Shown: one piece after another, positions 7,548 to 14,971 of the stretch
How positions within the stretch are numbered: position 1 is the stretch's first letter
Layout: every line of letters starts with the position of its first letter
Source: Deltaproteobacteria bacterium
GTDB lineage: Bacteria; Desulfobacterota; Desulfuromonadia; Desulfuromonadales; BM103
Direction: 5' to 3'
NCBI GenBank assembly: GCA_024636215.1
Contig: JAGXHL010000093.1
Span: 62,001-126,000, forward strand
DNA: 64,000 nt
Translations under genes and position numbers: made by a program
The notes under the pieces: model-generated
What the model saw: the letters and a program-made list of their open reading frames with translations, nothing else
Databases searched by the model: none
Told to the model about the DNA's origin: nothing

Positions 7548-9353
7548 ATGCACACACGTTTACAGGAAAATATACGCTGGGATCTGAACTGGTTGTACAC
7601 CGGCGTCAATGATCCGGAAATTCAGAAAGATCTTGATAGAGCCCGTCAACTGGCAGACGCTTTTCGCGAGCAGTATTATGGACAAATCAACACCGCTGAC
7701 CTCAACGCGGGCTTTTTGAGCAAAGCCTTGCAGCAGTACGAATCCTTGCAGTTGCTGGTCCTCAGGCCTTACCTCTATGGCCAGTTGCTTTTTTACGCTG
7801 ACAGCAGTCAACACGAGCACACCGGTCTGCTTGCAAAAGTTCGCGATGCCTGGCAAGTCATTCATGAGTTAACGCTCTTTTTCGAGTTGGAAATTTTGGC
7901 TTTCGAAGAGGCAAGCTTCCAGGCGCTTGCCCGCAGCGATGTCCTTGCGGATTACAGTCACTACTTGCAGACCGTTCGGGCCCATGCCCCCTATACGTTA
8001 AGCGAACAGGTCGAGCAGGCACTCAAACGTAAAGATTTATCGGGTAAGGATGCGTTTGTCCAGCTGTTCGATGAGTTGACCTCAGGTCTGAAATATCTTT
8101 ATCAATTCCCGGACGAAGACGAAGCGCGGGAAGCAAGCGGGGAGGAACTGCTGGCGTTGATTTATCACCCTGATCGTCAGGTTCGCGAAACGGCCTTTGC
8201 CACCTTTCTCGACAAGCACGCCGACAACGCGCTGGTTCTGACCAGTTGTTTCAACAATCTCCTGCTTGATCACGGCAAGGAAGCCGAGCTGAGAAACTAC
8301 CCTGACCTGATGACGCCGACCCACCTGAGCAGTGAAACCGACCCGGAGATGGTCGAACAGATGCTCTCTGTGACCGAAGCCTGCTATCCCCTGGCCCAGG
8401 AATATTTTGAGTTGAAACGGCGCTTGCTCGGACTCGACAAACTGAAGAACACCGATCTTTATGCACCGCTGGGTGTGGAGTCCAGAAAATATAGTTTTTC
8501 TGAAGCTCTTGATCTGGTGAAAGAAGCGTTTCGGGGCTTCTCACCAGAAATGGCCGAGATTGTTGAACGTCTGGTCGCCACGGGCAGGCTTGATGTTACT
8601 CCCCGTTCCGGCAAATCCGGTGGCGCCTTCTGCATGGGCCTTTATCCCGGCGCTGATCCCTATGTCCTGCTTAATTTCACCGGCACTCTGCGTGATGTTA
8701 CCACTCTGGCCCATGAACTGGGGCATGCTGTGCATTATGTCCTCGCCGGAGAACAGAACTTTTTTCATTACCACGCCCCTTTACCCATGGCAGAGACGGC
8801 CAGTGTCTTCGCTGAGATGCTTTTGACCCGTGCTCTTCTGAAGAGTGAGCCGGATCGACAGACCAGAATCAGCCTGCTTTGTACAAAAATTGAAGAAATA
8901 ATCGCCACCACCTTCCGTCAGACGGTCTTGACCCGTTTCGAATTGGCTGCGCACAAAAGGCGTGGTGAGGCACTCCTGGCCTCTGACGAGATTTGCGAAC
9001 TGTGGCTGGCTGAGAATGCCAAACTCCTCGGCGACGGCGTTGAAATGATCCCGTCGTACCGTTGGGGATGGAGTTACATCAGTCACTTTATCCATGCCCG
9101 GTTCTACTGTTACTCCTATGTCTTTGGCGAACTGCTGGTGCTGGCGCTCTATCAGAAATATCGTGCGCAAGGGGACAGTTTTATGCCTGCGTATATGAAG
9201 TTATTGAGTTCTGGTGGTTCAGTAAGACCTGATGCTCTGGTCAAGCCGCTGGGAATTGATCTGGCAGATCCGGATTTCTGGGCGCAGGGTTATGGTCTTG
9301 TTGGAGAGTTGATTGATGAACTTAAAGGTTTGTGGGAGGCGAGTAGCGAGTAG
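7548..9353 (+). CDS. pepF: Oligoendopeptidase F (M3 family metallopeptidase)
   Basis: The 601-residue cytoplasmic zinc oligopeptidase hydrolyses short peptides. The catalytic motif HELGH is at residues 389-393, with the third zinc ligand Glu in AETASVFAE about 25 residues later. C-terminal HARFYCYSYVFGELL is typical of PepF. Length matches the family (about 600). I start at ATG 7548, preceded by GAAGGAGGAG. The 35 extra codons upstream are read through the repeat region and have no ribosome-binding site. The stop codon at 9351-9353 lies inside a heptamer array, so the last residues (ASSE) are encoded by repeat units. Confidence 0.92.
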   Translation: MHTRLQENIRWDLNWLYTGVNDPEIQKDLDRARQLADAFREQYYGQINTADLNAGFLSKALQQYESLQLLVLRPYLYGQLLFYADSSQHEHTGLLAKVRDAWQVIHELTLFFELEILAFEEASFQALARSDVLADYSHYLQTVRAHAPYTLSEQVEQALKRKDLSGKDAFVQLFDELTSGLKYLYQFPDEDEAREASGEELLALIYHPDRQVRETAFATFLDKHADNALVLTSCFNNLLLDHGKEAELRNYPDLMTPTHLSSETDPEMVEQMLSVTEACYPLAQEYFELKRRLLGLDKLKNTDLYAPLGVESRKYSFSEALDLVKEAFRGFSPEMAEIVERLVATGRLDVTPRSGKSGGAFCMGLYPGADPYVLLNFTGTLRDVTTLAHELGHAVHYVLAGEQNFFHYHAPLPMAETASVFAEMLLTRALLKSEPDRQTRISLLCTKIEEIIATTFRQTVLTRFELAAHKRRGEALLASDEICELWLAENAKLLGDGVEMIPSYRWGWSYISHFIHARFYCYSYVFGELLVLALYQKYRAQGDSFMPAYMKLLSSGGSVRPDALVKPLGIDLADPDFWAQGYGLVGELIDELKGLWEASSE

Positions 9354-9492
9354 CGAGTGGCGAGTGGCGCGTGGCGCGTGGCGCGTGGCGCGTGGCGCGT
9401 GAGGAGTGAGGAGTGAGGAGTGAGGAGTGAGGAGTGAGGAGTGAGGAGTGAGGAGTGAGGAGTGAGGAGTGAGGGCTGGGGGCTGAGGGCTG
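9339..9492. repeat. Evolving heptamer array, 22 units in register
   Basis: The 154 bases divide exactly into 7-base units: GCGAGTA x2, GCGAGTG x2, GCGCGTG x5, AGGAGTG x10, AGGGCTG, GGGGCTG, AGGGCTG. Unit sequence changes along the array but register never slips. It begins inside the last codons of pepF, whose TAG stop is formed by a unit junction. Related heptamers appear in reverse orientation near 9586-9612 (GCGCGTAGCGCGTGAC on the minus strand). Confidence 0.96.
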
Positions 9493-9532
9493 CGAAGGCT
9501 TGTGGGGAAAACACTCGACTTTATATCAAAGT

Positions 9533-9564
9533 AAAGGTGGCCGAATTAAACTCCGGCCACCTTT
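9533..9564. terminator. Bidirectional terminator between pepF and tkt
   Basis: AAAGGTGGCCG (9533-9543) and CGGCCACCTTT (9554-9564) form an 11-bp stem flanked by A and T runs, suitable for both convergent genes. Confidence 0.88.
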
Positions 9565-9609
9565 TGTCATGAATGGGTTTTCCCGTCACGCGCTACGCGC
9601 ATCACGCCA

Positions 9610-11592
9610 CTACAAAAGCTCTTTCACTGTTTTGACGACATTTTCAACGGTAAAACCAAATTTCTCCATCAATTGCCCGGCCGGTCCGCTGGCGCCATAG
9701 CCCTGCATGCCGATCACCTTGCCTTTGAAACCGACGTAGCGTTCCCAACCGAAGGGTGAGGCTGCCTCGACGGCAACGCGGGTCAGACAGGCCGGAGGCA
9801 GGACCTGATCGCGGTAGTCCTGAGTCTGCTTCTCAAACAGCTCCCACGTGGGGAGGGAGACGACGCGGGTTCCGATCCCCTGGGCCTGCAACTGCTTTTG
9901 TGCGTCCAAAGCCAGAGGGACTTCCGAGCCGCTGGCGATGATCATCGCTTGCAGTTCGCCCTGCTCTTTGGCGAGAACATAGCCCCCCTTGTGAAGCTCT
10001 TCTGCCGCACCGAACTCGGTGCGATCGAGGGTCGGCAGCCCCTGCCGGGTCAGGATCAGAGCGGTAGGGCCCTGCTGGTTGCTGATCGCGGCTTTCCATG
10101 CCTCAAGGGTTTCGTTGGCATCGCCGGGCCGTATCACGGTCAGGTTGGGGACCGCCCGCAGGTTGGCAAGCTGCTCGATTGGTTGATGGGTCGGGCCGTC
10201 TTCACCGAGACCGATCGAATCGTGGGTCAGCACGTAAATCGTCTGCAGTCCCATCATGGCTGCCAGGCGTATCGGTGGACGCATGTAATCGGCGAAGATC
10301 ATGAAGGTGCCACCGAACGGGATCAGACCCGGTGTGTGCGCCAGGCCATTGATGATTGCAGCCATGCCGTGTTCACGGACACCGAAGTGGATGTTGCGAC
10401 CGACGCGGGTCGGCGTATAGGACTCTTCGTCCTTGAGAGTGGTGTTATTGGAGGGGCCGAGGTCGGCTGAGCCTCCAAGCAGGAAAGGCAGCTTTCCTGC
10501 CAGGGCATTCAAGGTTTTACCACTCGCCTGGCGGGTGGCCAGCTTTTCGCCGGCGGCAAATTCTGGCAGGTTGTCCCAGCCTTGCGGAAGCTCGCCTGCA
10601 GCGGCTTTCTGCCAGGCTGCGAGCGTGTTGTTCCTGGCAAGCTCAGCGGCAAAAGCTTGTTGCCAGTCGGCCTCCTGCTCGGCGCCACGCTTGATGGCAT
10701 CTCCCATGTGCTCTGCGACATCCTCTGGAACAACGAAGGTTGCCTCGGGGTCGCGGTCGAAAAACTGCTTGGTCAGCTTCAACTCTTCAGCACCGAGCGG
10801 GGCGCCGTGGGCGTCGTGAGTATCCTGCTTGTTCGGTGCGCCGAAGCCGATGTGCGAGCGGGCGATGATCAGCGAAGGCCGTGACGAGCTTTTGGCTTTT
10901 GCAATGGCACGATCAAGACCCTGGACGTTCTCGCCCTCAACATGTTGAACATCCCAGCCGTAGCTCAAGTAGCGGGTGCCGACTTCTTCAGTGAAAGCGA
11001 GGTCCGTGTCACCCTCGATGGTGATCTTGTTGTCGAGGTAGAGATAGACCAGGTTGCCCAGTTGCAGATGCCCGGCCAGAGAAGCGGCCTCTGAGGCAAC
11101 CCCTTCCATGAGGTCGCCGTCGGAGCAGAGCCCGTAGATGGTGTAGTCAAACAGATTCTCACTGACGCGCTGCTTTAAAAAGCGTGCCCCCATCGCCATG
11201 CCGACGCCAACCGAGATGCCCTGACCAAGGGGGCCCGTGGTGGTTTCGATGCCCGGAGCGTGGCCGAATTCCGGGTGGCCGGCAGTCGGGCTGTCAATCT
11301 GGCGAAAATTTTTCAGATCATCCAGGGAGAGCTCGTAGCCTGACAGGTGCAGCATGCTGTACAAAAGTGCCGAGGCATGGCCGCAGGAGAGGATGAATCG
11401 ATCACGTCCTGCCCAATCCGGGTTCCTGGGGTTGTAACGCATGTACTTTCTGTACAGCAGGTAAGCAATCGGGGCGGCTTCCATGGGGGTTCCAGGATGC
11501 CCTGATTGTGCCTGTTCAACCATGTCGGCAGAAAGCAGGCGGATCGTATCGATGGCCCTCTGGGCCTGTTGCATGTCAAGAGTCTGTGCCAT
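9610..11592 (-). CDS. tkt: Transketolase
   Basis: The 660-residue ThDP enzyme moves two-carbon ketol units in the pentose phosphate pathway. It contains the N-terminal SGHPGTPMEAAPIAYLL segment, the ThDP/Mg motif GDGDLMEG-like (CSDGDLMEGVASEAASL, then LYLDN) and the pyrimidine-domain motif FGVREHGMAAIINGLA. Length is normal. I start at ATG 11592 (MAQTLDMQQ) because GAGGAG precedes it by 7 bases; the 21 extra upstream codons carry no signal. It converges on pepF and lies downstream of gshA's promoter-distal region on the same strand, about 200 bp apart, so it is likely its own unit. Confidence 0.96.
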   Translation of the reverse strand: MAQTLDMQQAQRAIDTIRLLSADMVEQAQSGHPGTPMEAAPIAYLLYRKYMRYNPRNPDWAGRDRFILSCGHASALLYSMLHLSGYELSLDDLKNFRQIDSPTAGHPEFGHAPGIETTTGPLGQGISVGVGMAMGARFLKQRVSENLFDYTIYGLCSDGDLMEGVASEAASLAGHLQLGNLVYLYLDNKITIEGDTDLAFTEEVGTRYLSYGWDVQHVEGENVQGLDRAIAKAKSSSRPSLIIARSHIGFGAPNKQDTHDAHGAPLGAEELKLTKQFFDRDPEATFVVPEDVAEHMGDAIKRGAEQEADWQQAFAAELARNNTLAAWQKAAAGELPQGWDNLPEFAAGEKLATRQASGKTLNALAGKLPFLLGGSADLGPSNNTTLKDEESYTPTRVGRNIHFGVREHGMAAIINGLAHTPGLIPFGGTFMIFADYMRPPIRLAAMMGLQTIYVLTHDSIGLGEDGPTHQPIEQLANLRAVPNLTVIRPGDANETLEAWKAAISNQQGPTALILTRQGLPTLDRTEFGAAEELHKGGYVLAKEQGELQAMIIASGSEVPLALDAQKQLQAQGIGTRVVSLPTWELFEKQTQDYRDQVLPPACLTRVAVEAASPFGWERYVGFKGKVIGMQGYGASGPAGQLMEKFGFTVENVVKTVKELL

Positions 11593-11720
11593 TAAAAAGC
11601 TCCTCGATGGGTTTATTAAAGAGGTCACTATACTGACCAGCCGCCGGCAAGACAAGCGGAAATGCCAAGAAATCTGCCGAGACTCTGTCGATGTTCTGGT
11701 GGTAAGACACTAAAATGCCG

Positions 11721-11749
11721 AGACCGATCGAGAATCTCCAGATCGGTCT
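11721..11749. terminator. Hairpin between gshA and tkt
   Basis: A 9-bp stem AGACCGATC / GATCGGTCT has an 11-base loop. The T-run is short on both strands, so it is a weak terminator or a transcript-end structure for gshA. Confidence 0.45.
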
Positions 11750-11799
11750 TTATTCATGATGCGGGGCTTGTAAGGGCAGGCTGATGGTTAAGTTAATGC

Positions 11800-13215
11800 T
11801 CAAGGTTTAAACTGCTCATTGCTGCAGCGATCGTCCGGCCGGTTTGAGGCGATGTCGAAAAATCCGCAATGCTCGATCAATGCTCTGACCTTGTCCTGCC
11901 GAGTTCCCTGCCAATTCTGCAACAGCTGTTCGGCGAGAGTGACGCCTCCTTCGATCAGACTGTCAAGGCCATTGAGGAAGTAACTCTCGCTGCGCTGCTG
12001 GCCGAGTCGGGCCTGTTGCCGATCGAGGCCTGACCGGGCAAGGGCCAGACAGCTACGGGCCAGGTCCTGTAGGGTGCCCTCTTTCCAGGGTGCCTGCAGC
12101 CCAAGCCGCCAGGCCTGTTGCGATGATCGTGCGATTGCTGCAGTGGCAGCGGGTTGACAGAGTTGCCAGGCGCTCTGGAAGGACTCTTCATCGTACATCA
12201 GTCCTTTGAGAAGTGCGGCAACGGTCAGAACCAGGTGCGGTGGCAGACTGTCGGCGCAACGGACTTCAACCTGCGGCCGCAGACGGACTTCGGTAAACAG
12301 GGTAGACAGGTGCAGGTCCCAGTCGGCCAGGGTGGCCTGATGGCCCTGGTGTCCTGACTCAAGGTACTCGCGAAAGCGGAATCGGCGCTGAGTCAGATCG
12401 AGGTATTGATGGTCGCGCATGATAAAGTACATCGGCACGTCGAGAGCATAGTCAACATAATCGGCAAATCCGGCATCGGGTTTGTCAAGAAAAGGTAATA
12501 GCCCGGTTCGATCCGGGTCCGTGCGAGACCAGATTTCTCCCCGCGTGGTCAGAAATCCCGTGGCTTTTCCCTCCAAAAGCGGTGAGTTGGCGAACAGCCC
12601 GTACAAAAGAGGCGAGAGAGCCTGGCCAAGGCGCAGCTTTCTCATGCAGTCCGCTTCATCGCAAAAATCAAGGTTGACCTGGAGTCCGGCGCTCTGCTTC
12701 ATCATGCGTTGCCCCATGTCCCCGGTTTTCAGCATGTAGGGGCCCATGATGTCGTAACGGGCTTTTGGCGCCCACTCAATTTTATCCAGAGGTGTGAATG
12801 GCTGGGTGCCCAGGCCGACCAGAACCAAGTCAAGCTGTTTACAGGCGCTGACAACCTTGACGATATATTTCGAAAAGTCATTGCAGTTGCAGAAGAGGTC
12901 GGAGCAGAGCTGTCCGGAGAGTTCCAACTGACTGCCGGGCTCAAGGGTTATCGAAGAATGCTGGCCTTGTAGGCCGATCAGTCTCGTCCCTTCACGCATT
13001 TCCTGCCAGTCGCCGCTTTTTGCCAGTGCTGAGAGCAGCGCTTCAACCCTGTGGAACTCGGCGGCTTCGCCGGTGTGGAGATCAAGCACCAGCTTTTCCA
13101 TCTCGGCACCGATTCCCCAATCTTTCTCAGGGCGGGCTCCGCCAGCAAGGTAGCCGACCAATTGGTCGCGCGATGTGATCAGCGTGTCACGTTGCTTCTT
13201 ATTTGCAATCAGCAT
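11800..13215 (-). CDS. gshA: Glutamate-cysteine ligase (GCS2/plant-type)
   Basis: The 471-residue protein catalyses ATP-dependent joining of glutamate and cysteine, the first step of glutathione synthesis. The N-terminus has the GxExE-type motif WGIGAEMEKLVLD, followed by SSITLEPGSQLELSG, both typical of the plant/alpha-proteobacterial GCS2 group. Length fits (about 450-480). The start ATG has only a weak ribosome-binding site (GAGACC). A strong hairpin separates it from the aminotransferase gene upstream, so it probably has its own promoter. No glutathione synthetase is present in the window. Confidence 0.87.
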   Translation of the reverse strand: MLIANKKQRDTLITSRDQLVGYLAGGARPEKDWGIGAEMEKLVLDLHTGEAAEFHRVEALLSALAKSGDWQEMREGTRLIGLQGQHSSITLEPGSQLELSGQLCSDLFCNCNDFSKYIVKVVSACKQLDLVLVGLGTQPFTPLDKIEWAPKARYDIMGPYMLKTGDMGQRMMKQSAGLQVNLDFCDEADCMRKLRLGQALSPLLYGLFANSPLLEGKATGFLTTRGEIWSRTDPDRTGLLPFLDKPDAGFADYVDYALDVPMYFIMRDHQYLDLTQRRFRFREYLESGHQGHQATLADWDLHLSTLFTEVRLRPQVEVRCADSLPPHLVLTVAALLKGLMYDEESFQSAWQLCQPAATAAIARSSQQAWRLGLQAPWKEGTLQDLARSCLALARSGLDRQQARLGQQRSESYFLNGLDSLIEGGVTLAEQLLQNWQGTRQDKVRALIEHCGFFDIASNRPDDRCSNEQFKP

Positions 13216-13291
13216 GCAGGTCTCGAATGCTTGAGTGGAAGGCGGCCAGTCTCCCGTAAAATGATTAAAACAAATCTGTTCGTTCAGTATA

Positions 13292-13325
13292 GCAAAAGGC
13301 CGGCTTTTTATTGCCGGCCTTTTGC
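13292..13325. terminator. Intrinsic terminator after the aminotransferase gene
   Basis: GCAAAAGGCCGGC / GCCGGCCTTTTGC forms a 13-bp perfect stem with an 8-base loop. The T-run allows termination of the minus-strand aminotransferase transcript. Confidence 0.88.
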
Positions 13326-13334
13326 AGGTTTACT

Positions 13335-14648
13335 TCAACCCTTAGCCGAAGCCAGGTAGTTCGAGATGTTGTTCGAGATGTTTTCAAAGATACGGGTAAA
13401 GGTCGCTTCGTCGCGTTCCAGCAGGGTGATGCGGAAGCCCTGTTCCGGAGTGAAAAATGACGAAAGGGGGACGACGCAGATGCCGGTTGAAGCCAGCAGA
13501 TAATAAACGAAGCGTTTGTCCGGTGAAACGCCAGGCTGGTTGACGAGGTTCTCGACCAGCTCACGGACCTCTGGAAGGTCTATCGGCAAAGTTTGTTGGT
13601 CGTTGAGCTGGCCCTCTTTAAAGGCGACGCTCATGTAGAAGGCGCCGTTGGTCCGGTTGACCTTGATCTCGGGAACCTTGCTGAGAATGTCGTAAGCGAT
13701 GTTGGAAAACTTCTCATAACGCGTGATCCGCTGCTCGAGCCAGGCGGGGTATTCCGGGTGACTGAGAATCGGCGGAATCGCTTTCTGCGGCAGGGTCGTT
13801 GAGCAGACCTCGACCATTTTCGAGTCGACGATGCTCTGAATGTAACGCTGGAACATCGGGTCCTTGTCGGCATTGTAGACCTCGATCCAGCCGCAACGGG
13901 AGCCGGGCCAGGGCAATTCCTTGCTGATCCCCTTCATTGAGATCGCCGGGACGTCGCCGATCAGATCGGAAATCGGCTTGGTCGACTGGCCGTTGTAAAC
14001 CAGGTTCTGATAAATCTCGTCGGCAATGATGAAGAGGTCATACTCTTTGGCAATCGCCACCATCTCTTTAAGAATCCGCTCCGGCCAGACAGCACCGGTC
14101 GGGTTGTCCGGGTTGATGATCAGGATGCCGCAGATGGTCGGATTGTATTTGATTGACAGGCGCAGGTCGTCAAGATCGGGGAACCAGTTGTTGGCCGGGT
14201 CGAGTCGATAGCAGACCGGCCTCTGGCCTGCGTGAGCGGCTTCGCCGGAAGAATGCGTGGAATAGGTCGGCGATGGCCCGATGACACGGGCTTCGCGACG
14301 CAGCAGCCCGTAGACCTTCTGAATGGCATCACCCAGGCCATTGAAGAAAATAACGTCATTGGCAGTCAGCTGCGCTTTGCCGCGACGATTGGTCATTTCA
14401 GCCAGGAACTGACGGGTTTCAAGCACGCCCTTGGTCGCACAATATCCGTAGGAGCAGTCTTTCATGGCGAGATCAGCGACGATCTGCTTCATCCATTGAG
14501 GGATGATTTCCCCTTTGGCGATGGGGTCGCCGATATTCTCCATGTTGGTATTGATGCCGAGAGTTTTGAGTTTGTCGGCGATCTCGACGATAGCGCGGAT
14601 TTCGTAGGTCAGCTCTCCGGCACCGATATGAACGATATTGTTACGCAT
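13335..14648 (-). CDS. PLP-dependent aminotransferase, AlaA-like (probable alanine synthesis)
   Basis: The 437-residue fold-type I aminotransferase has cofactor motif NPDNPTG (179-185), Asp and Tyr in IIADEIYQNLVY (about 208-218) and Schiff-base Lys243 in GISKELPWPGSRCGW. The run WFPDLDDLR followed by GILIINPDNPTGAV closely resembles AlaA, the glutamate-pyruvate aminotransferase of E. coli. GGAAGGAAG precedes the ATG. The strongest clue to substrate is upstream: a leader peptide with seven consecutive Ala codons followed by an attenuator, which suggests control by charged tRNA-Ala and so a role in alanine synthesis. The aminotransferase class is sure; the amino acid made is inference. Confidence 0.85.
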   Translation of the reverse strand: MRNNIVHIGAGELTYEIRAIVEIADKLKTLGINTNMENIGDPIAKGEIIPQWMKQIVADLAMKDCSYGYCATKGVLETRQFLAEMTNRRGKAQLTANDVIFFNGLGDAIQKVYGLLRREARVIGPSPTYSTHSSGEAAHAGQRPVCYRLDPANNWFPDLDDLRLSIKYNPTICGILIINPDNPTGAVWPERILKEMVAIAKEYDLFIIADEIYQNLVYNGQSTKPISDLIGDVPAISMKGISKELPWPGSRCGWIEVYNADKDPMFQRYIQSIVDSKMVEVCSTTLPQKAIPPILSHPEYPAWLEQRITRYEKFSNIAYDILSKVPEIKVNRTNGAFYMSVAFKEGQLNDQQTLPIDLPEVRELVENLVNQPGVSPDKRFVYYLLASTGICVVPLSSFFTPEQGFRITLLERDEATFTRIFENISNNISNYLASAKG

Positions 14649-14711
14649 AAGGTTCTTCCTTCCCGTTAACCTGAATCTGTCAGCGACTCTTTAAGCTGCA
14701 GGGTAAATAAA

Positions 14712-14739
14712 AAGGCCATGAGCGCTTGCCCATGGCCTT
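14712..14739 (-). terminator. Attenuator hairpin upstream of the AlaA-like gene
   Basis: On the minus strand AAGGCCATG, a 10-base loop (GGCAAGCGCT) and CATGGCCTT form a 9-bp stem followed by TTTTTATTT. It lies 20 bases after the leader-peptide stop and 64 bases before the aminotransferase start, where an attenuator is expected. The loop plus the end of the 5' arm can instead pair with the leader coding region (14785-14795), an alternative antiterminator. Confidence 0.8.
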
Positions 14740-14758
14740 GTTCAAGTAAGAGTCTGAA

Positions 14759-14866
14759 TCAGTTTTCAAGGCAATGGACAGGTTCATGGCAAGCGGCCGC
14801 CGCTGCAGCCGCGCTGTGTGCTCGCGCGGTCTTGATTGCTGCGGTGATGTTGGTTGCTTTGAACAT
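14759..14866 (-). CDS. Alanine-rich leader peptide (35 aa), probable attenuation leader
   Basis: The ORF starts ATG with AGGA 5 bases upstream and ends TGA. It encodes 35 residues, 12 of them Ala, with seven Ala codons in a row (residues 19-25: GCG, GCT, GCA, GCG, GCG, GCC, GCT) followed by a Cys/His-rich end (CHEPVHCLEN). A Rho-independent hairpin follows 20 bases after the stop, and an AlaA-like aminotransferase gene comes next. The segment CGCTTGCCATG, covering the last Ala codon and after, is complementary (one bulge) to CATGGGCAAGCG of the terminator. Ribosome stalling at Ala codons would leave this segment free and block termination. This is the classic leader logic, here apparently for alanine. 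Confidence 0.78.
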   Translation of the reverse strand: MFKATNITAAIKTARAHSAAAAAAACHEPVHCLEN

Positions 14867-14898
14867 GTGATTCCTTTTGCCTGAGCAATGAGACTCGT

Positions 14899-14927
14899 CA
14901 GTTAGCATGGCTGATTTTTTTTGTCAA
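14899..14927 (-). promoter_or_regulatory. Promoter of the alanine leader-aminotransferase unit
   Basis: On the minus strand a perfect TTGACA (14927-14922) is followed by 17 bases and an extended -10-like TGCTAACTG. The -35 is strong and the -10 hexamer poor. It lies 33 bases upstream of the leader ATG, the right distance. Confidence 0.5.
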
Positions 14928-14971
14928 TGAATAGTTACCTGGGCAGGAATAGTTGCCTGGGCGCTTGTGGA

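Noticed and set aside
9339..9492. Heptamer array as a CRISPR array
   Set aside because: Units are contiguous 7-mers with no spacers and there are no cas genes.
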